This document shows positions 37,542 through 47,370 of a stretch of 64,000 nucleotides of DNA, one piece after another. The notes under the pieces were generated by a model. It was not told the DNA's origin. It saw only the letters and a list, made by a program, of their open reading frames with translations, and did no database searches. A program made the translations under genes and the position numbers. This DNA comes from QHXN01 sp963785125 (GTDB taxonomy: Bacteria > Acidobacteriota > Blastocatellia > Pyrinomonadales > Pyrinomonadaceae). The stretch lies in NCBI GenBank assembly GCA_963785125.1, contig CAWATU010000008.1, positions 434,001 through 498,000 on the forward strand, written 5' to 3'. The number at the start of each line of letters is the position of its first letter. Positions within the stretch are counted from its first letter, which is position 1.

Positions 37542-40337
37542 ATGACAACACCGACCGTCTTCATTAGCTACAGCCACAAGGACGAGAAGTGGAAGAACCT
37601 TCTCATGAAGCACCTCGGCGTGCTCCGCGACCAGGGGTTGCTTGGCATCTGGGAGGACCGGCGCATCGAGGCGGGTGCGGACTGGCACGCCAACATTCAG
37701 GAGGCGATGAAGTCCGCGAGCATCGCCGTCCTCGTCATCACGGGCAATTCGCTCACGTCCGAATACATCCTCAAAGACGAGGTGCCTCCGCTGCTCGAAC
37801 GGCGCAGGGCCGAGGGCGTGCGAATGTTCCCCCTCGTCGCCGAGCCGTGCGCGTGGCACACAGTCGATTGGCTCCGGCAGATGAACCTGCGACCGACCGA
37901 CGGCCGCCCCCTCTCTTCGGGAAGCGACAATCAGATTGATTCAGACCTCACCGCACTGACTTCTGAAATCTACCTGCTGACGAAATCGGTGGCCGCGGCA
38001 GTGGCCCCGCCGAGAACATTCATCCCGCTCAACCCGGACGACATCTCCATCGGGCGGCTGCCGGTCACGGGGCGCGAATTGTTCGGGCGCGAGCATGAAC
38101 TGGACATGCTCGACGGCGCATGGGCGGACGAGGACACGAATGTCCTGACGCTCGTCGCGTGGGGAGGCGTCGGCAAGTCGGCGCTCGTCAACCACTGGCG
38201 ACGCCGACTCGCGCGAGATAACTACCGCGGCGCGGAGAAGGTCTACGCGTGGTCTTTCTACCGTCAGGGCACAAGCGATCAAGGAGTCTCCGCCGACCAG
38301 TTCGTTGACGCCGCCCTGCGCTGGTTCGGCGATTCGGATCCGACCGCCGGCACGCCCTGGGACAAGGGAGAGCGCCTCGCGCGGCTGATTAAGAGGCAGC
38401 GCACGCTCCTGATTCTCGACGGACTCGAACCGCTACAGTTCCCGCCCGGTCGCGGCCACCAAGAGGGCGCGCTTAAGGAGCACTCGATGCAGGCGTTGTT
38501 GCGCGAACTCGCGGCCTACAACCCCGGCCTCTGCGTCATCACCTCGCGACTTGCGGTCGCAGACCTCGCGGACTCTGAGGGCGACACCGCCCGCCGCATC
38601 AACCTTGAACACCTCTCGCCACAGGCGGGCGCGGAACTCCTCCGCGACCAGGGCGTCAAAGGCGAGCAGGCCGAACTCGAACGCGCCTCCATCGAGTTCG
38701 GCGGCCACGCCCTCGCCCTGACCCTCCTCGGCAGCTACCTCGCGAACGTACACGACGGCGACATCGCACGCCGCGACCACGTTGACATCCTCCGAGAAGA
38801 TGAAGAGCAGGGAGGCCACGCCCGCCGCGTCATGGCCTCCTACGAGAAGTGGTTCGGCGAAGGCCCAGAACTCTCAGGGCTGCGCATCCTCGGCCTCTTT
38901 GACCGCCCCGCCGACGGTCCATCAGTCGCAGCCCTGCGCGCCGAGCCCGCCATCTCCGGCATCACCGATACCCTGCAAGATCTTTCCGAAGAGGACTGGA
39001 GGCGCACCTTGGGCCGCCTCCGCGCCGCCAAACTCATCGCCGACCGTGACCCCGACCGCCCCGACCTGCTCGACGCCCACCCGCTCGTCCGCGAGTATTT
39101 TAAACAACAACTCAAGCGCAACAATCCTGACGCTTGGCGCGAAGGCAACAGCCGCCTCTACGAACACCTGCGTGACACGACGAAAGAGCTTCCCGAGACC
39201 ATCGACGAGATGACACCGCTCTACGCGGCGGTGTCCCATGGATGCGCGGCGGCAAGACATCAAGAGGCGCTCTTGATGTACTACAATCGGATTCGCCGAG
39301 GCGAGGTTATGTTCAGCCTCAGGAAACTTGGCGCTTTCGGCGCTGAAGTGGCAATTCTATCCGGCTTTTTTAGTACCCCCTGGCGGCACCCCATCCCCAC
39401 AATCACCGAAAGCGGTAGGGGTTTTATATTCAATCTGGCCGGTTTCATTCTCCAGGGGCTGGGACGTTTGGCGGAAGCGGTTCAACCAATGGAAGCCAGC
39501 TTGCAAGTCGCCACCGGGCGCGGTACATGGGATAATGCCGCCGACGCCGCCGACAGTCTGAGTGAAATGTATCTCATCATCGGCGACCTGTCGCAGGCTT
39601 TATCCTACGCTAAACAGAGCGTCGAGCTGGCCGACCGCAGCGGCGATGACTTTCACCAGATGGATAAGAGAACGGTGCTAGCCGACGCCTATTACCATGC
39701 GGGACGTTTGTCTGAGTCTGAGAGCGTGATCCGCGAAGCCGAAGAAATACATAAAGGCCGCCAGCCTGAGACACCTCTTCTCTATTCTATCCCGGGCTTT
39801 CGGTACTGCGCCCTATTACTGCACCAAGGAAAGTATGAGGAGGTACAAGCTCGCGCCGCGCAGAGTCTCGAATTGGCAATAAAATATTTAGGGCGGGGGC
39901 TCGGGCTTCTTGACATTGCTCTGGACTACCTCTCGCTGGGGCGTTCCTCCATACTCCACGCCGAGCGCGAAGCGACCAATGATTTTTTCCGTGCTACGGA
40001 TTACCTGAATCGAGCGGTAAATGGCTTGCGGCAGGCTGGAACGGTGCATCACCTGCCGCGCGGACTGTTGGCGCTCGCGGAGTTGCACCGGATAAAGGGA
40101 GAATTTGACGCGGCGCGGACTGATTTGAGCGAGGCGCTATCAATCGCCACACGTGGCGGCATGGGGCTACATCAGGCGGACTGTCATCTGGAATACTCGC
40201 GGCTGTGTCTGGCGGTGGGGGAGAGGGAGAAGGCGCGGGAGCATTGGCGGACGGCGAAGGAGATGATTGGGCGGATGGGGTATCACTTGCGGGATAGGGA
40301 TGTGGAGGAGATAGGGCGGGAGCTTGAGGGCGCGTGA
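37542..40337 (+). CDS. TIR-STAND ATPase-TPR protein, probable immune sensor
   Basis: 931 residues from ATG 37542 (MTTPTVFISYSHKDEKW). An upstream in-frame ATG at 37419 only adds C-rich low-complexity translation. TIR domain about residues 1-130 (FISYSHKDEKW, IAVLVITGNSLTSEYILKDE), with a likely NADase-type glutamate near residue 80. A NACHT/NB-ARC-like STAND ATPase has P-loop VAWGGVGKSALVNHW (about 208-213), Walker B LLILDGLE and CVITSRL. TPR-like repeats run from about residue 576 to the end. In known systems the repeats sense a trigger, the ATPase oligomerises and TIR depletes NAD. The repeat part is less GC-rich than the rest, suggesting a swapped sensor. It stands alone in the polysaccharide region. 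Confidence 0.88.
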   Translation: MTTPTVFISYSHKDEKWKNLLMKHLGVLRDQGLLGIWEDRRIEAGADWHANIQEAMKSASIAVLVITGNSLTSEYILKDEVPPLLERRRAEGVRMFPLVAEPCAWHTVDWLRQMNLRPTDGRPLSSGSDNQIDSDLTALTSEIYLLTKSVAAAVAPPRTFIPLNPDDISIGRLPVTGRELFGREHELDMLDGAWADEDTNVLTLVAWGGVGKSALVNHWRRRLARDNYRGAEKVYAWSFYRQGTSDQGVSADQFVDAALRWFGDSDPTAGTPWDKGERLARLIKRQRTLLILDGLEPLQFPPGRGHQEGALKEHSMQALLRELAAYNPGLCVITSRLAVADLADSEGDTARRINLEHLSPQAGAELLRDQGVKGEQAELERASIEFGGHALALTLLGSYLANVHDGDIARRDHVDILREDEEQGGHARRVMASYEKWFGEGPELSGLRILGLFDRPADGPSVAALRAEPAISGITDTLQDLSEEDWRRTLGRLRAAKLIADRDPDRPDLLDAHPLVREYFKQQLKRNNPDAWREGNSRLYEHLRDTTKELPETIDEMTPLYAAVSHGCAAARHQEALLMYYNRIRRGEVMFSLRKLGAFGAEVAILSGFFSTPWRHPIPTITESGRGFIFNLAGFILQGLGRLAEAVQPMEASLQVATGRGTWDNAADAADSLSEMYLIIGDLSQALSYAKQSVELADRSGDDFHQMDKRTVLADAYYHAGRLSESESVIREAEEIHKGRQPETPLLYSIPGFRYCALLLHQGKYEEVQARAAQSLELAIKYLGRGLGLLDIALDYLSLGRSSILHAEREATNDFFRATDYLNRAVNGLRQAGTVHHLPRGLLALAELHRIKGEFDAARTDLSEALSIATRGGMGLHQADCHLEYSRLCLAVGEREKAREHWRTAKEMIGRMGYHLRDRDVEEIGRELEGA

Positions 40338-40370
40338 GCGCTGGGGGAAGTGAGGCGGGGAGAAAAGCGA

Positions 40371-40405
40371 GGGCGGAAGGTTGTGTGCCTTCCGCCCTTG
40401 TGTTT
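40371..40405. terminator. Hairpin between convergent TIR-STAND and ABC permease genes
   Basis: GGGCGGAAGG (40371-40380), TTGTGTG loop, CCTTCCGCCC (40388-40397), then TTGTGTTTG. Perfect 10-bp stem; works best on the plus strand. Confidence 0.7.
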
Positions 40406-40431
40406 GAAGAATGGGGTTTGGTGTTGTCGTT

Positions 40432-42135
40432 TTAGTCGCCGGGGTCGCGGAGCAGGTCGCGGCGGGTCTGACGGTATTTGAGGGTGGCGAGGAGAATGCA
40501 GAGGAAGGCGAAGCCTCCTTCGACCGCGAGGCCGCGGGTGGTGGCGGAGACGAGGTCGTAGCGGGGCGCGGTGCGGGGCCGGTACTCCTCGGGCTCGGCG
40601 ACGACGGGGCGGCCGGTGATGTTGGTTGACTCGTGCGCCCAGGTGAGCGAGTTGTAGGTGCTGTCGAGGTAGTAGTCGCCCTTGGTGACGGTCACGGCGT
40701 AGGCGAGCGGGTTGAAGAGCGTGGGCGTGTTGGCCGGCTCCTTCATCAACGCGCCGGCCACCCCGGCGAAGGCGTAGACGAAGACGAGCAGTGCTACGCC
40801 CGCCCAGCCCCCGAGCCGGAAGCGGAACATCGCGCAGAATTGCACGAAGGCCACGGTCGCGGCGAGCGTCAGCGCGAAGCAGAGTGCGACAGCCAGAAAC
40901 GTCCCGAGGTTATACTCCAGACGGTTCCCGAGCGCGTCTACGTGGTAGCTCATCCACAGCGCGAAGAGCCCCGCGAGCGAGAAGCCCGCGGCGACGAGGA
41001 TGGTCGTGATTGAAGCCTTGATCTCGGAGCGCTGGAGCAGCGCCAGTGGGTCGCGCTCGGCGCTCCACCACTCGCGCAGGCGGCTCCGGGTCAGCGCCGA
41101 CTCGCCCGCCAGCGCCGCCAACGCGCCCCAGCACAGGAGCATGTAGACTTCGAGCCGGGTGGCCGGCACCGAGTCGTCCAGATATCTCCCCCAGAGCAGT
41201 CCCGTTACGAGCGCGCACGCGCTCCCGAAGAAGAGCCACGCGGAGCCCGCGCCGAGCGGAATCAACTGCCAGGCCTTCACACGCCTGACCGCACCCGCGA
41301 ACGCCCACAGCCCCGCGAACCCGACCAGCCCGAGCACGACCGCGTACGCAGGCACCTGCACGCCGTAGAAGTTCCACCAGAAGGCTTGATAACTCCTGTA
41401 GTAATACTCGTCGAGCGGCGCGCGCTCGGCGGCAAACTCGGCGAGCCTGCGCGCCATCAGCTCGTAGTCGGCCGTGAAGAACTGATTGAGCGCGAGCGCC
41501 GTCACGGCGCCCCCGACTGCGACGAGCGGGCCGACCAGCAGGCCCCCGCGCGGCGCGCGCCCCGAGGCGCCCGACAGCGCCGCCGAAGCGTAGAGCCCGA
41601 GCGCCTGCCACGCGAGGCCGCCGACGAGTAAGAAGAGGTAGAGCCGCGCCACCTTCCCGGACTCGACCTCGCCGAGCCACGCCGCGGCGAGCGCGCAGGG
41701 GACGAGCATCAGCGCGACGAAGTACGGAAGCGCGCCCGCGCCCCAGAACTTCCCCGCCGCGAGCCGGAGCGGCGAGAGCAGGCTCATCTGCTGGAAGATG
41801 GCCGTCCCGCGCAGGCGCTCCTGCACGAACGAGAGCCCGGCCAGCGCCGGCCCGAGCACGAAGAGCAGCGCGAAGAGCAGCACCGTCAGCAAGCCGTAGG
41901 AGGTGGCGCCGAAACTCTTCAAGTGCGCCGCCCACCGCTCGGCCTCGTAAGCCGAGATTTTGTCGAGCACGCGTTCGTAGTCCATCGGCTCCGTCTTGTT
42001 CCAGATGAGCCACGCGCCCGCCGCCAGCAGCACGGCGGTCAGCCCCGCCACAAAGAACGCGCGACGCCGCGGCAGCGTCGTCCGCAACACACGCACGAAC
42101 TCCGGGTTCAGACTCAACGAAGGATTCCAGGCCAT
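40432..42135 (-). CDS. ABC-2-type transporter permease
   Basis: 567 residues with about a dozen hydrophobic segments (VAGLTAVLLAAGAWLIW, LLTVLLFALLFVLGPALAGL, YFVALMLVPCALAAAWLGEV). Conserved QERLRGTAIFQQMSLL near the first cytoplasmic loop is typical of ABC-2 permeases that couple to the ATPase. Large loops between helices. It pairs with the ATPase at 42230, from which it is separated by an AATGATG hairpin element. Substrate unknown; such pairs often export a lipid or antibiotic-like compound, or act in gliding-type systems. Confidence 0.85.
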   Translation of the reverse strand: MAWNPSLSLNPEFVRVLRTTLPRRRAFFVAGLTAVLLAAGAWLIWNKTEPMDYERVLDKISAYEAERWAAHLKSFGATSYGLLTVLLFALLFVLGPALAGLSFVQERLRGTAIFQQMSLLSPLRLAAGKFWGAGALPYFVALMLVPCALAAAWLGEVESGKVARLYLFLLVGGLAWQALGLYASAALSGASGRAPRGGLLVGPLVAVGGAVTALALNQFFTADYELMARRLAEFAAERAPLDEYYYRSYQAFWWNFYGVQVPAYAVVLGLVGFAGLWAFAGAVRRVKAWQLIPLGAGSAWLFFGSACALVTGLLWGRYLDDSVPATRLEVYMLLCWGALAALAGESALTRSRLREWWSAERDPLALLQRSEIKASITTILVAAGFSLAGLFALWMSYHVDALGNRLEYNLGTFLAVALCFALTLAATVAFVQFCAMFRFRLGGWAGVALLVFVYAFAGVAGALMKEPANTPTLFNPLAYAVTVTKGDYYLDSTYNSLTWAHESTNITGRPVVAEPEEYRPRTAPRYDLVSATTRGLAVEGGFAFLCILLATLKYRQTRRDLLRDPGD

Positions 42136-42156
42136 CTTAATGCACCTCCCGATTTG

Positions 42157-42230
42157 AAAATGATGAATGCGGAATGCGGAATGATGAATTGAAGGCTGCT
42201 CTTAATTCATCATTCATCGTTCATCATTTT
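42157..42230. repeat. Heptad-word hairpin element (word AATGATG/AATGCGG)
   Basis: AATGATG, AATGCGG, AATGCGG, AATGATG, AATT at 42158-42190; complementary words at 42204-42230. TCTTAATTC (42200-42208) in the loop matches the element at 31610. It touches the TGA stop (42230-42232) of the ABC ATPase. Confidence 0.82.
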
Positions 42231-43162
42231 CACGAAACATCCCGGCGTCCCGAGGCGAGGAAGACATCTTCGACCGTCAGGCGCCGCTCGTAGAAGGAGA
42301 CCAGACCGTCGTGCACCGCCGCCAGCTCTCGGTGGAGCGCGGCCAGCTCGGCGCGCGCGCCGGTGAAAGTGAAGTCTACGGTCGCGCCGTCGATTTTAAC
42401 CCTTTTCACCCCCGCGCGCCCACCCAAATCTTCCGCGAGTCGCACCGCGCCTTCGGCCGCGAGCAGCTCGGCGCGGACGGGCGTGCCGCCCGCGAGTTCC
42501 TCGACCAGCGCGTCGATGCGCCCCGAGCGCGCTACGCGCCCGCGCTCCATGATGATGACCGAGGTGCTGAAGTCGGCCAGCTCTGTCAGGATGTGCGAGC
42601 TGACGAGGATGGTTGTCCCCAGCGCCGCGAGCTGCCGGATGAGGTCGCGCAGCTCGATGCGCGCGTGCGGGTCGAGCCCCGACGCAGGCTCGTCGAGCAG
42701 CAGCACCTTCGGCGCGGGCAGCAGCGTCTTCGCGATGACCAGACGCTGCCGCATCCCGCGTGAGAGCGAGCCGACCTGCGCGTCGCGCTTCCCCGCGAGG
42801 TTCGTCAAGCCGAGCACGCCGTCGATCCTCCTACCCGTGCTCTCGCGCGGGACTTCGTGCGCGCGCGCGAAGTATTCGAGGAAGTGCAGGACGCTCAGGT
42901 CGTCGTAGAGGCCGAAGGTGTCGGGCACGTAGCCGACGATGCGGTGCAGGCGTTTGGGCTCGGCTCCGACCTCGACCCCCGCGACCTCGATCTGGCCGCT
43001 CGTGGGCCGGAGCAGCCCGGCCAGCATCTTGAGGAGCGTCGTCTTCCCCGCTCCGTTCGGTCCCACCAGCGCGCACGTCTCGCCCGCCGGCACGAAGAGG
43101 CTCACCTCCCGCACCGCCGGGTGCGTCTCGTAGAACTTCGTCAGTCCCGAAGTGCTTATCAT
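42230..43162 (-). CDS. ABC transporter ATP-binding protein
   Basis: 310 residues. Walker A GPNGAGKTTLLKMLAG, Q-loop in IVGYVPDTFGLYDDLSVLHF, signature SLSRGMRQRL, Walker B VLLLDEPASGLDP and the H-loop SSHILTEL are all intact. An extra C-terminal domain of about 80 residues (ELLAAEGAVRLAEDLGGRAG) matches the tail of ABC-2-type ATPases. It energises the permease encoded next. Confidence 0.95.
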   Translation of the reverse strand: MISTSGLTKFYETHPAVREVSLFVPAGETCALVGPNGAGKTTLLKMLAGLLRPTSGQIEVAGVEVGAEPKRLHRIVGYVPDTFGLYDDLSVLHFLEYFARAHEVPRESTGRRIDGVLGLTNLAGKRDAQVGSLSRGMRQRLVIAKTLLPAPKVLLLDEPASGLDPHARIELRDLIRQLAALGTTILVSSHILTELADFSTSVIIMERGRVARSGRIDALVEELAGGTPVRAELLAAEGAVRLAEDLGGRAGVKRVKIDGATVDFTFTGARAELAALHRELAAVHDGLVSFYERRLTVEDVFLASGRRDVS

Positions 43163-43221
43163 CAGTCCGTCTCTTAGAACGCCGGCAGCGGTGTTTTGTT
43201 CCCTCCCGCCCGACGTAATGC

Positions 43222-44259
43222 TTAACGCCTTCTCCCGCCCGTCCGACCGACGTTGATGATGCGGTCGATCAGTTTTTTATCGTCGGGCAGGATGCCGGAC
43301 TTGACGAGGCGCGGGGTGAGCGTGCGCCAGTTGGGGTCGGCGGCGAAGACGCGTCGGAAGAGCGGCAAAGCCTCCTCGACGCGCTTCATGTTGGCGAGCG
43401 CGACGGCGTGCCAGTAGACCATCTCGATGTTGTCGGGCACGAGCCTTTCGGCCGCCGAGTATTCGCGCAACGCCCCCTCGTTGTCCTTACGCTCGACGGC
43501 CGCGTCGCCCGCGTTCATGTGGTTGTAGGCGCGTTGGAGTCTGACGAGGCGGCGCAGTTCTTTGAGAGGTTCCGGGTGGTCGTCAACCCTTAAATCGAAG
43601 AGACGGTCGGCCCACGGCTTGCCCGTTGACTGACCTTTGACGACGACGAGGGCCGCCGACTGCCGGCCGCGTATGTCGCCGCCCCGCCCTTGCGCCGCGT
43701 CGAGCGCGGCCAGCATCCGGTCGGCCAGATCGCCGCGCGCCGACTCGAAGGCGCGCGCCATCGCGGGCCAGACGGTCGCGTTCGACATCAGGTTGGCCTG
43801 CACCGAAAAGTTCGCGCCCACACGGTTGCCCGCGGCCTCGATGCACTTGGCGCCGGTGTGCGCGGCGACGCGACCGCGCGCGTCGATCATCGCCACCTGC
43901 CGCACGTCGCGCCCGTCGTCCTTCGCGATGAGAGTCTTCAGTGCTTCGTCGGCCGGCGTGCCCGCGCGCATCAGGTCGAGCCCGTTGCGTCCGTACGAGG
44001 GGTCGATGAAGGACTGCGTGGCGACGGCGCCGACGCCCGCCTCCGCCCACGCCACGTTCGACCCGACCGAGAACCAGTGCGACTGCACGGCGACGCCCAT
44101 CTCGCCCGTCGCGGGGTCGCGCGCCACGATGGAATAAGTATGAACCGGCCGCAAAGGCCGCGGCGTCGCCCCACCTTCAAGTCCCTGCGCCGCGACGTGC
44201 GGCGGCTTCCACGACACGAGCAGCGCCGCCATCGTTAAGACCGTCAACATTCGTCTCAT
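43222..44259 (-). CDS. Secreted DUF1028 protein with C-terminal TPR-like repeats
   Basis: 345 residues from ATG 44259 (MRRMLTVLTMAALLVSWKPP, a signal peptide). The open frame extends to 44883 but only as antisense of the neighbouring gene. The DUF1028 core begins VHTYSIVARDPATGEMGVAV and includes GAVATQSFIDPSYGRNGLDL, THTGAKC/AAHTGAKCIEAAGN, and GGDIRGRQSAALVVV; it is an Ntn-hydrolase-like fold. The C-terminus has two TPR-like units (RAYNHMNAGDAAVERKDNEG, WHAVALANMKRVEEALPLFR). Activity unproven. It lies between glycosyltransferase and ABC genes. Confidence 0.85.
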   Translation of the reverse strand: MRRMLTVLTMAALLVSWKPPHVAAQGLEGGATPRPLRPVHTYSIVARDPATGEMGVAVQSHWFSVGSNVAWAEAGVGAVATQSFIDPSYGRNGLDLMRAGTPADEALKTLIAKDDGRDVRQVAMIDARGRVAAHTGAKCIEAAGNRVGANFSVQANLMSNATVWPAMARAFESARGDLADRMLAALDAAQGRGGDIRGRQSAALVVVKGQSTGKPWADRLFDLRVDDHPEPLKELRRLVRLQRAYNHMNAGDAAVERKDNEGALREYSAAERLVPDNIEMVYWHAVALANMKRVEEALPLFRRVFAADPNWRTLTPRLVKSGILPDDKKLIDRIINVGRTGGRRR

Positions 44260-44270
44260 CTTTAACGTCC

Positions 44271-45425
44271 TCAGAACGCCCAGAAGCCTTGCGAGAAGCG
44301 CGCGGCGAAGAGCGCGAGCATGAGCAGCGACCAGACCGCGATGGCCGCGCCCCACGCGGGCCGCGACGCGCGCAGACGCGCCAGCAGGATGAAGGCCGGG
44401 AAGAGCGCGAGCGTGTAGCGCGGCACGCTCAACGCGAACTTCGTGCTCGTCCAGAGCAGCCAGTTGCAGGTCATCCACACCGCGTACGACGTGCGCAGCC
44501 GCAGCCACGCCCAGACCGTCAGCCCCAGCCCCAGCAGTATGAAGAAGAACTCCTGCCACCCGATCATCAACGCGTCCGAAGGCTTCTGCCCCCAGGTCGT
44601 GTTCCACGCCCCCTGAATGCCGACCCACGGCCACGTCGGCGACTTGAACCAGTGCTCGCCCTGTATTTGCAGGAACGCGCGCGGGTCGCCCAACACCCAC
44701 CAGTTGATGAAGAGGTAGGCGGCGAAGCCGGCCCCGGGCAGGAGCAGCCACAGCCACTCGCGCCGCACGCGCCGCCCCTCGTTCCTGTACTCCGCCCACG
44801 CCTCGAACGCGAGCGCCGGCAGCAGCACGACGCCGTTGATGCGCGTCATCGCCGCCAAGCCCCCGAGCAGCCCCGCCGCCCACCAGCAGCGCGAGCGCGC
44901 CCCTAGAAAAGCGCCCAGCACGAACGCGAGGAAGAGGCTCTCGTTATAACCTATGTGCAGGAAGTACGCGGTCGGGAAGACGAGCAGGTAGAAGACCGCA
45001 CCGCGCGCGACCTCCTCAGGCTCTTCGTCGGCGCGCGCGAGCCTGTAGAGCAGGAGCCCCGCGGCGACCGACGCCAGACCCGAGACGAAGAAGGCGGCCA
45101 GCAGCTCGTCGCGCAGCACGACGGAGGCGGCGCGCACCAGCCACGGGTAGAGCGGGAAGAAGACTATCCAGCGCGACTCGACGCCCTGCGGGACGTAGCC
45201 CATGCGCGCGATGTCCAGGTAGTGCGGCGCGTCCCAGCGGTTCCAGATGGCGAGCCATTCGTAGAACGACCCGACCCACTCGTTCTTCCACACGACGAAC
45301 GCCTGCGCGCCGTACACAAGCAACAGCGCCTTGACCGCCAGCACCAGCCCCACCACCCGCGCGTCGAACCACGCGGGGAGCCGCGCCGTCTGCTCTTGAG
45401 GTTTGACGAGCCTCTTCTTCTTCAT
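44271..45425 (-). CDS. Polytopic mannosyltransferase-like protein (GPI-mannosyltransferase II/PIG-V type)
   Basis: 384 residues with about nine membrane segments. The first periplasmic loop has WNRWDAPHYLDIARMGYV (the acidic D-x-x-H region of GT-C enzymes) and WIVFFPLYPWLVRAASVVL, the pattern of PIG-V-like mannosyltransferases. GT-C enzymes use polyprenyl-phosphate sugars on the outer face, matching the GT2 at 34230 that could make the donor. The start follows the asnB stop directly (45426). Sugar is inference. Confidence 0.85.
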   Translation of the reverse strand: MKKKRLVKPQEQTARLPAWFDARVVGLVLAVKALLLVYGAQAFVVWKNEWVGSFYEWLAIWNRWDAPHYLDIARMGYVPQGVESRWIVFFPLYPWLVRAASVVLRDELLAAFFVSGLASVAAGLLLYRLARADEEPEEVARGAVFYLLVFPTAYFLHIGYNESLFLAFVLGAFLGARSRCWWAAGLLGGLAAMTRINGVVLLPALAFEAWAEYRNEGRRVRREWLWLLLPGAGFAAYLFINWWVLGDPRAFLQIQGEHWFKSPTWPWVGIQGAWNTTWGQKPSDALMIGWQEFFFILLGLGLTVWAWLRLRTSYAVWMTCNWLLWTSTKFALSVPRYTLALFPAFILLARLRASRPAWGAAIAVWSLLMLALFAARFSQGFWAF

Positions 45426-47363
45426 CTACGCGTCGAGAAATTCGCGCTGCCACATCTCCAGCGTCAACAGTTGGAGGACTTGCAGGTTGAAGTCCTCGCG
45501 CCCCGAGAGGTTCGACTCGACCACACGTCGCACCTCCTCGGGCCGGAAGAGCCCGCGCGCGCGGACGACCTCCTCCGACAAAAGCTCGTCCACCAACGGC
45601 CGCAGCGGCCCGCGCAGCCACGAACGAATCGGTGCGCCGAAGCCCGCCTTCTTCCGCCACACCACGTCGCGCGGCAGAAGCTCCTCGGCCGCCTTCTTCA
45701 GAATGTACTTGCGCCGCAGCCCCTTCAACTTCAGACGCGGCGGCATCCGCGCCGCCAGCTCGACCAGCTCGTGATTCAGCAGCGGCACGCGCACTTCGAG
45801 CGTTGCCGCCATCGAAGTCCTGTCCGTGTAGTCGAGGTTGAGGCACGGCAAAAACGTCTTCATGTCCACGTACAGCAGGCGATTGAGCGACGCCGCTCTG
45901 GCCGAGCGCGCGAAGTAGCGCCGGTGCAGGTAGTACGCGTCCGCGTCGCCTACGGCCTCACGCACTTCATCTGTATAAAGCCTCCGCTTCGCCTCGTCTG
46001 TGAAGTACGTGCCGAAGCCCATGTAGCGCGACTCGAAGTCGAGCGCGGCACTCTTCGCAAACTTCTTCGCGTTACGCAAAGGCGCGGTCAGACGCCCCGG
46101 CCTCCCGCCGGGCAGTGCGCTCGCGACCGCGCGCATCGCCGGCCGCCGCAGCACCGCAGGCACAGGGTCGAGCGCGCCCGCCAAGCTCATCGCCACCTGC
46201 CGCGGGTAGCCCGCGAAGACCTCGTCGCCACCCATCCCCGACAGCATCACCGTCAGAGTCTCGCGCGCCTCTTTCGACACGAGGTAGCTTGAGATGGCCA
46301 TGTCGATGACCGGCATCTCCAAATGACGGACGAGCATCGGCAGGAGTTGGGCCACGTCGGGCCGCAGCATCGTCTCGTGATAGTCGGCGTCGAGTAACTT
46401 TCCGACCTTGCGCGCCCACGGCACGTCGCTCGGGATGATGTCGAAGCGCAGGTCGTCCTCTTCGATCCCGACCGTGTAAGTTGAAACTCGCCGCCCTCCA
46501 CCCCGCCTCGCCATCAGGGCCGTGACGACCGACGAGTCCACCCCGCCCGAGAGGAACGACCCCAGAGGCACGTCGGCCACCATCTCCATCCCGACGACGC
46601 GCTCCAATGTCTCCGACAGACGCTCGCGCCACCACTCTTCACTGCGTCCCTCTTCGATCTCGTCGAACGAAACGTCCCACCACTCGCGCGTCGTCACAAC
46701 GCCCGCGCGCCACGTCAGGACGTGCGCGGGCGGGAGCCTGCGTATGCCTCGGAAGAGCGTGTGCGGGTCGGGCGTCCAGAGGAAGGTGAGCTGCTGGTTG
46801 AGCCCTTCGTGGTCCAACTCGGGCTTCAGGAGCCCCGACGCCAGCACGCCCTTCGCCTCCGAGGCGAAGACTAAGGAGACGCCCTCCTCCGTCCGCGTCT
46901 CCGCGTAGAAGAGCGGCTTGATGCCGAGCCGGTCGCGCGCGAGCGTGAGCGTCTTTTCAACTTCGTCCCACACGGCGAAGGCGAACATGCCGTTGAGATG
47001 GGGCAGCGCGCCTTCGACGCCCCACTCGGCGAAGGCTTCGAGCATGACCTCCGTGTCCGTGTCGGTGCGGAAGACGCGCCCGCGCCCTTCGAGGCGTCGG
47101 CGCAGCTCTCGGTAGTTGTAAATCTCCCCGTTGAAGGTGACCGTGAAGCGCCCGTCCGCCGAAGGCATCGGCTGGTGCCCCGCGCTGCTCGTGTCGATAA
47201 TCGCCAGACGCCTGTGCGCCAGACACGCACGCCGCCCGTCTTCATCGAGAGACGCGGAACTCCACACGCCCTCGTCGTCGTACCCGCGGTGCTCGATAGA
47301 CTTCAGCATCGCGCCGACGCGGCGCTCTGGGTTGACGGAGATGAGACCGGCGATGCCGCACAT
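45426..47363 (-). CDS. asnB: Asparagine synthase-like amidotransferase (copy 1)
   Basis: 645 residues. The N-terminal glutaminase begins MCGIAGLISVNPERRVGAML, with Cys2 as the nucleophile after Met removal, and has HRRLAIIDTSSAGHQPM and NGEIYN. The synthetase domain has the pyrophosphate loop LGSFLSGGVDSSVVTAL, then MLSGMGGDEVFAGYPRQ. In glycan loci such enzymes transfer ammonia to a uronic acid or other sugar carboxylate instead of aspartate. A second copy lies at 57868. It starts eight bases from a heptad-word element. Confidence 0.93.
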   Translation of the reverse strand: MCGIAGLISVNPERRVGAMLKSIEHRGYDDEGVWSSASLDEDGRRACLAHRRLAIIDTSSAGHQPMPSADGRFTVTFNGEIYNYRELRRRLEGRGRVFRTDTDTEVMLEAFAEWGVEGALPHLNGMFAFAVWDEVEKTLTLARDRLGIKPLFYAETRTEEGVSLVFASEAKGVLASGLLKPELDHEGLNQQLTFLWTPDPHTLFRGIRRLPPAHVLTWRAGVVTTREWWDVSFDEIEEGRSEEWWRERLSETLERVVGMEMVADVPLGSFLSGGVDSSVVTALMARRGGGRRVSTYTVGIEEDDLRFDIIPSDVPWARKVGKLLDADYHETMLRPDVAQLLPMLVRHLEMPVIDMAISSYLVSKEARETLTVMLSGMGGDEVFAGYPRQVAMSLAGALDPVPAVLRRPAMRAVASALPGGRPGRLTAPLRNAKKFAKSAALDFESRYMGFGTYFTDEAKRRLYTDEVREAVGDADAYYLHRRYFARSARAASLNRLLYVDMKTFLPCLNLDYTDRTSMAATLEVRVPLLNHELVELAARMPPRLKLKGLRRKYILKKAAEELLPRDVVWRKKAGFGAPIRSWLRGPLRPLVDELLSEEVVRARGLFRPEEVRRVVESNLSGREDFNLQVLQLLTLEMWQREFLDA

Positions 47364-47370
47364 AATAAAG

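Noticed and set aside
44955..46292. A 445-codon plus-strand open frame
   Set aside because: It is antisense to the GT-C and asnB genes; low-complexity Arg/Glu translation.
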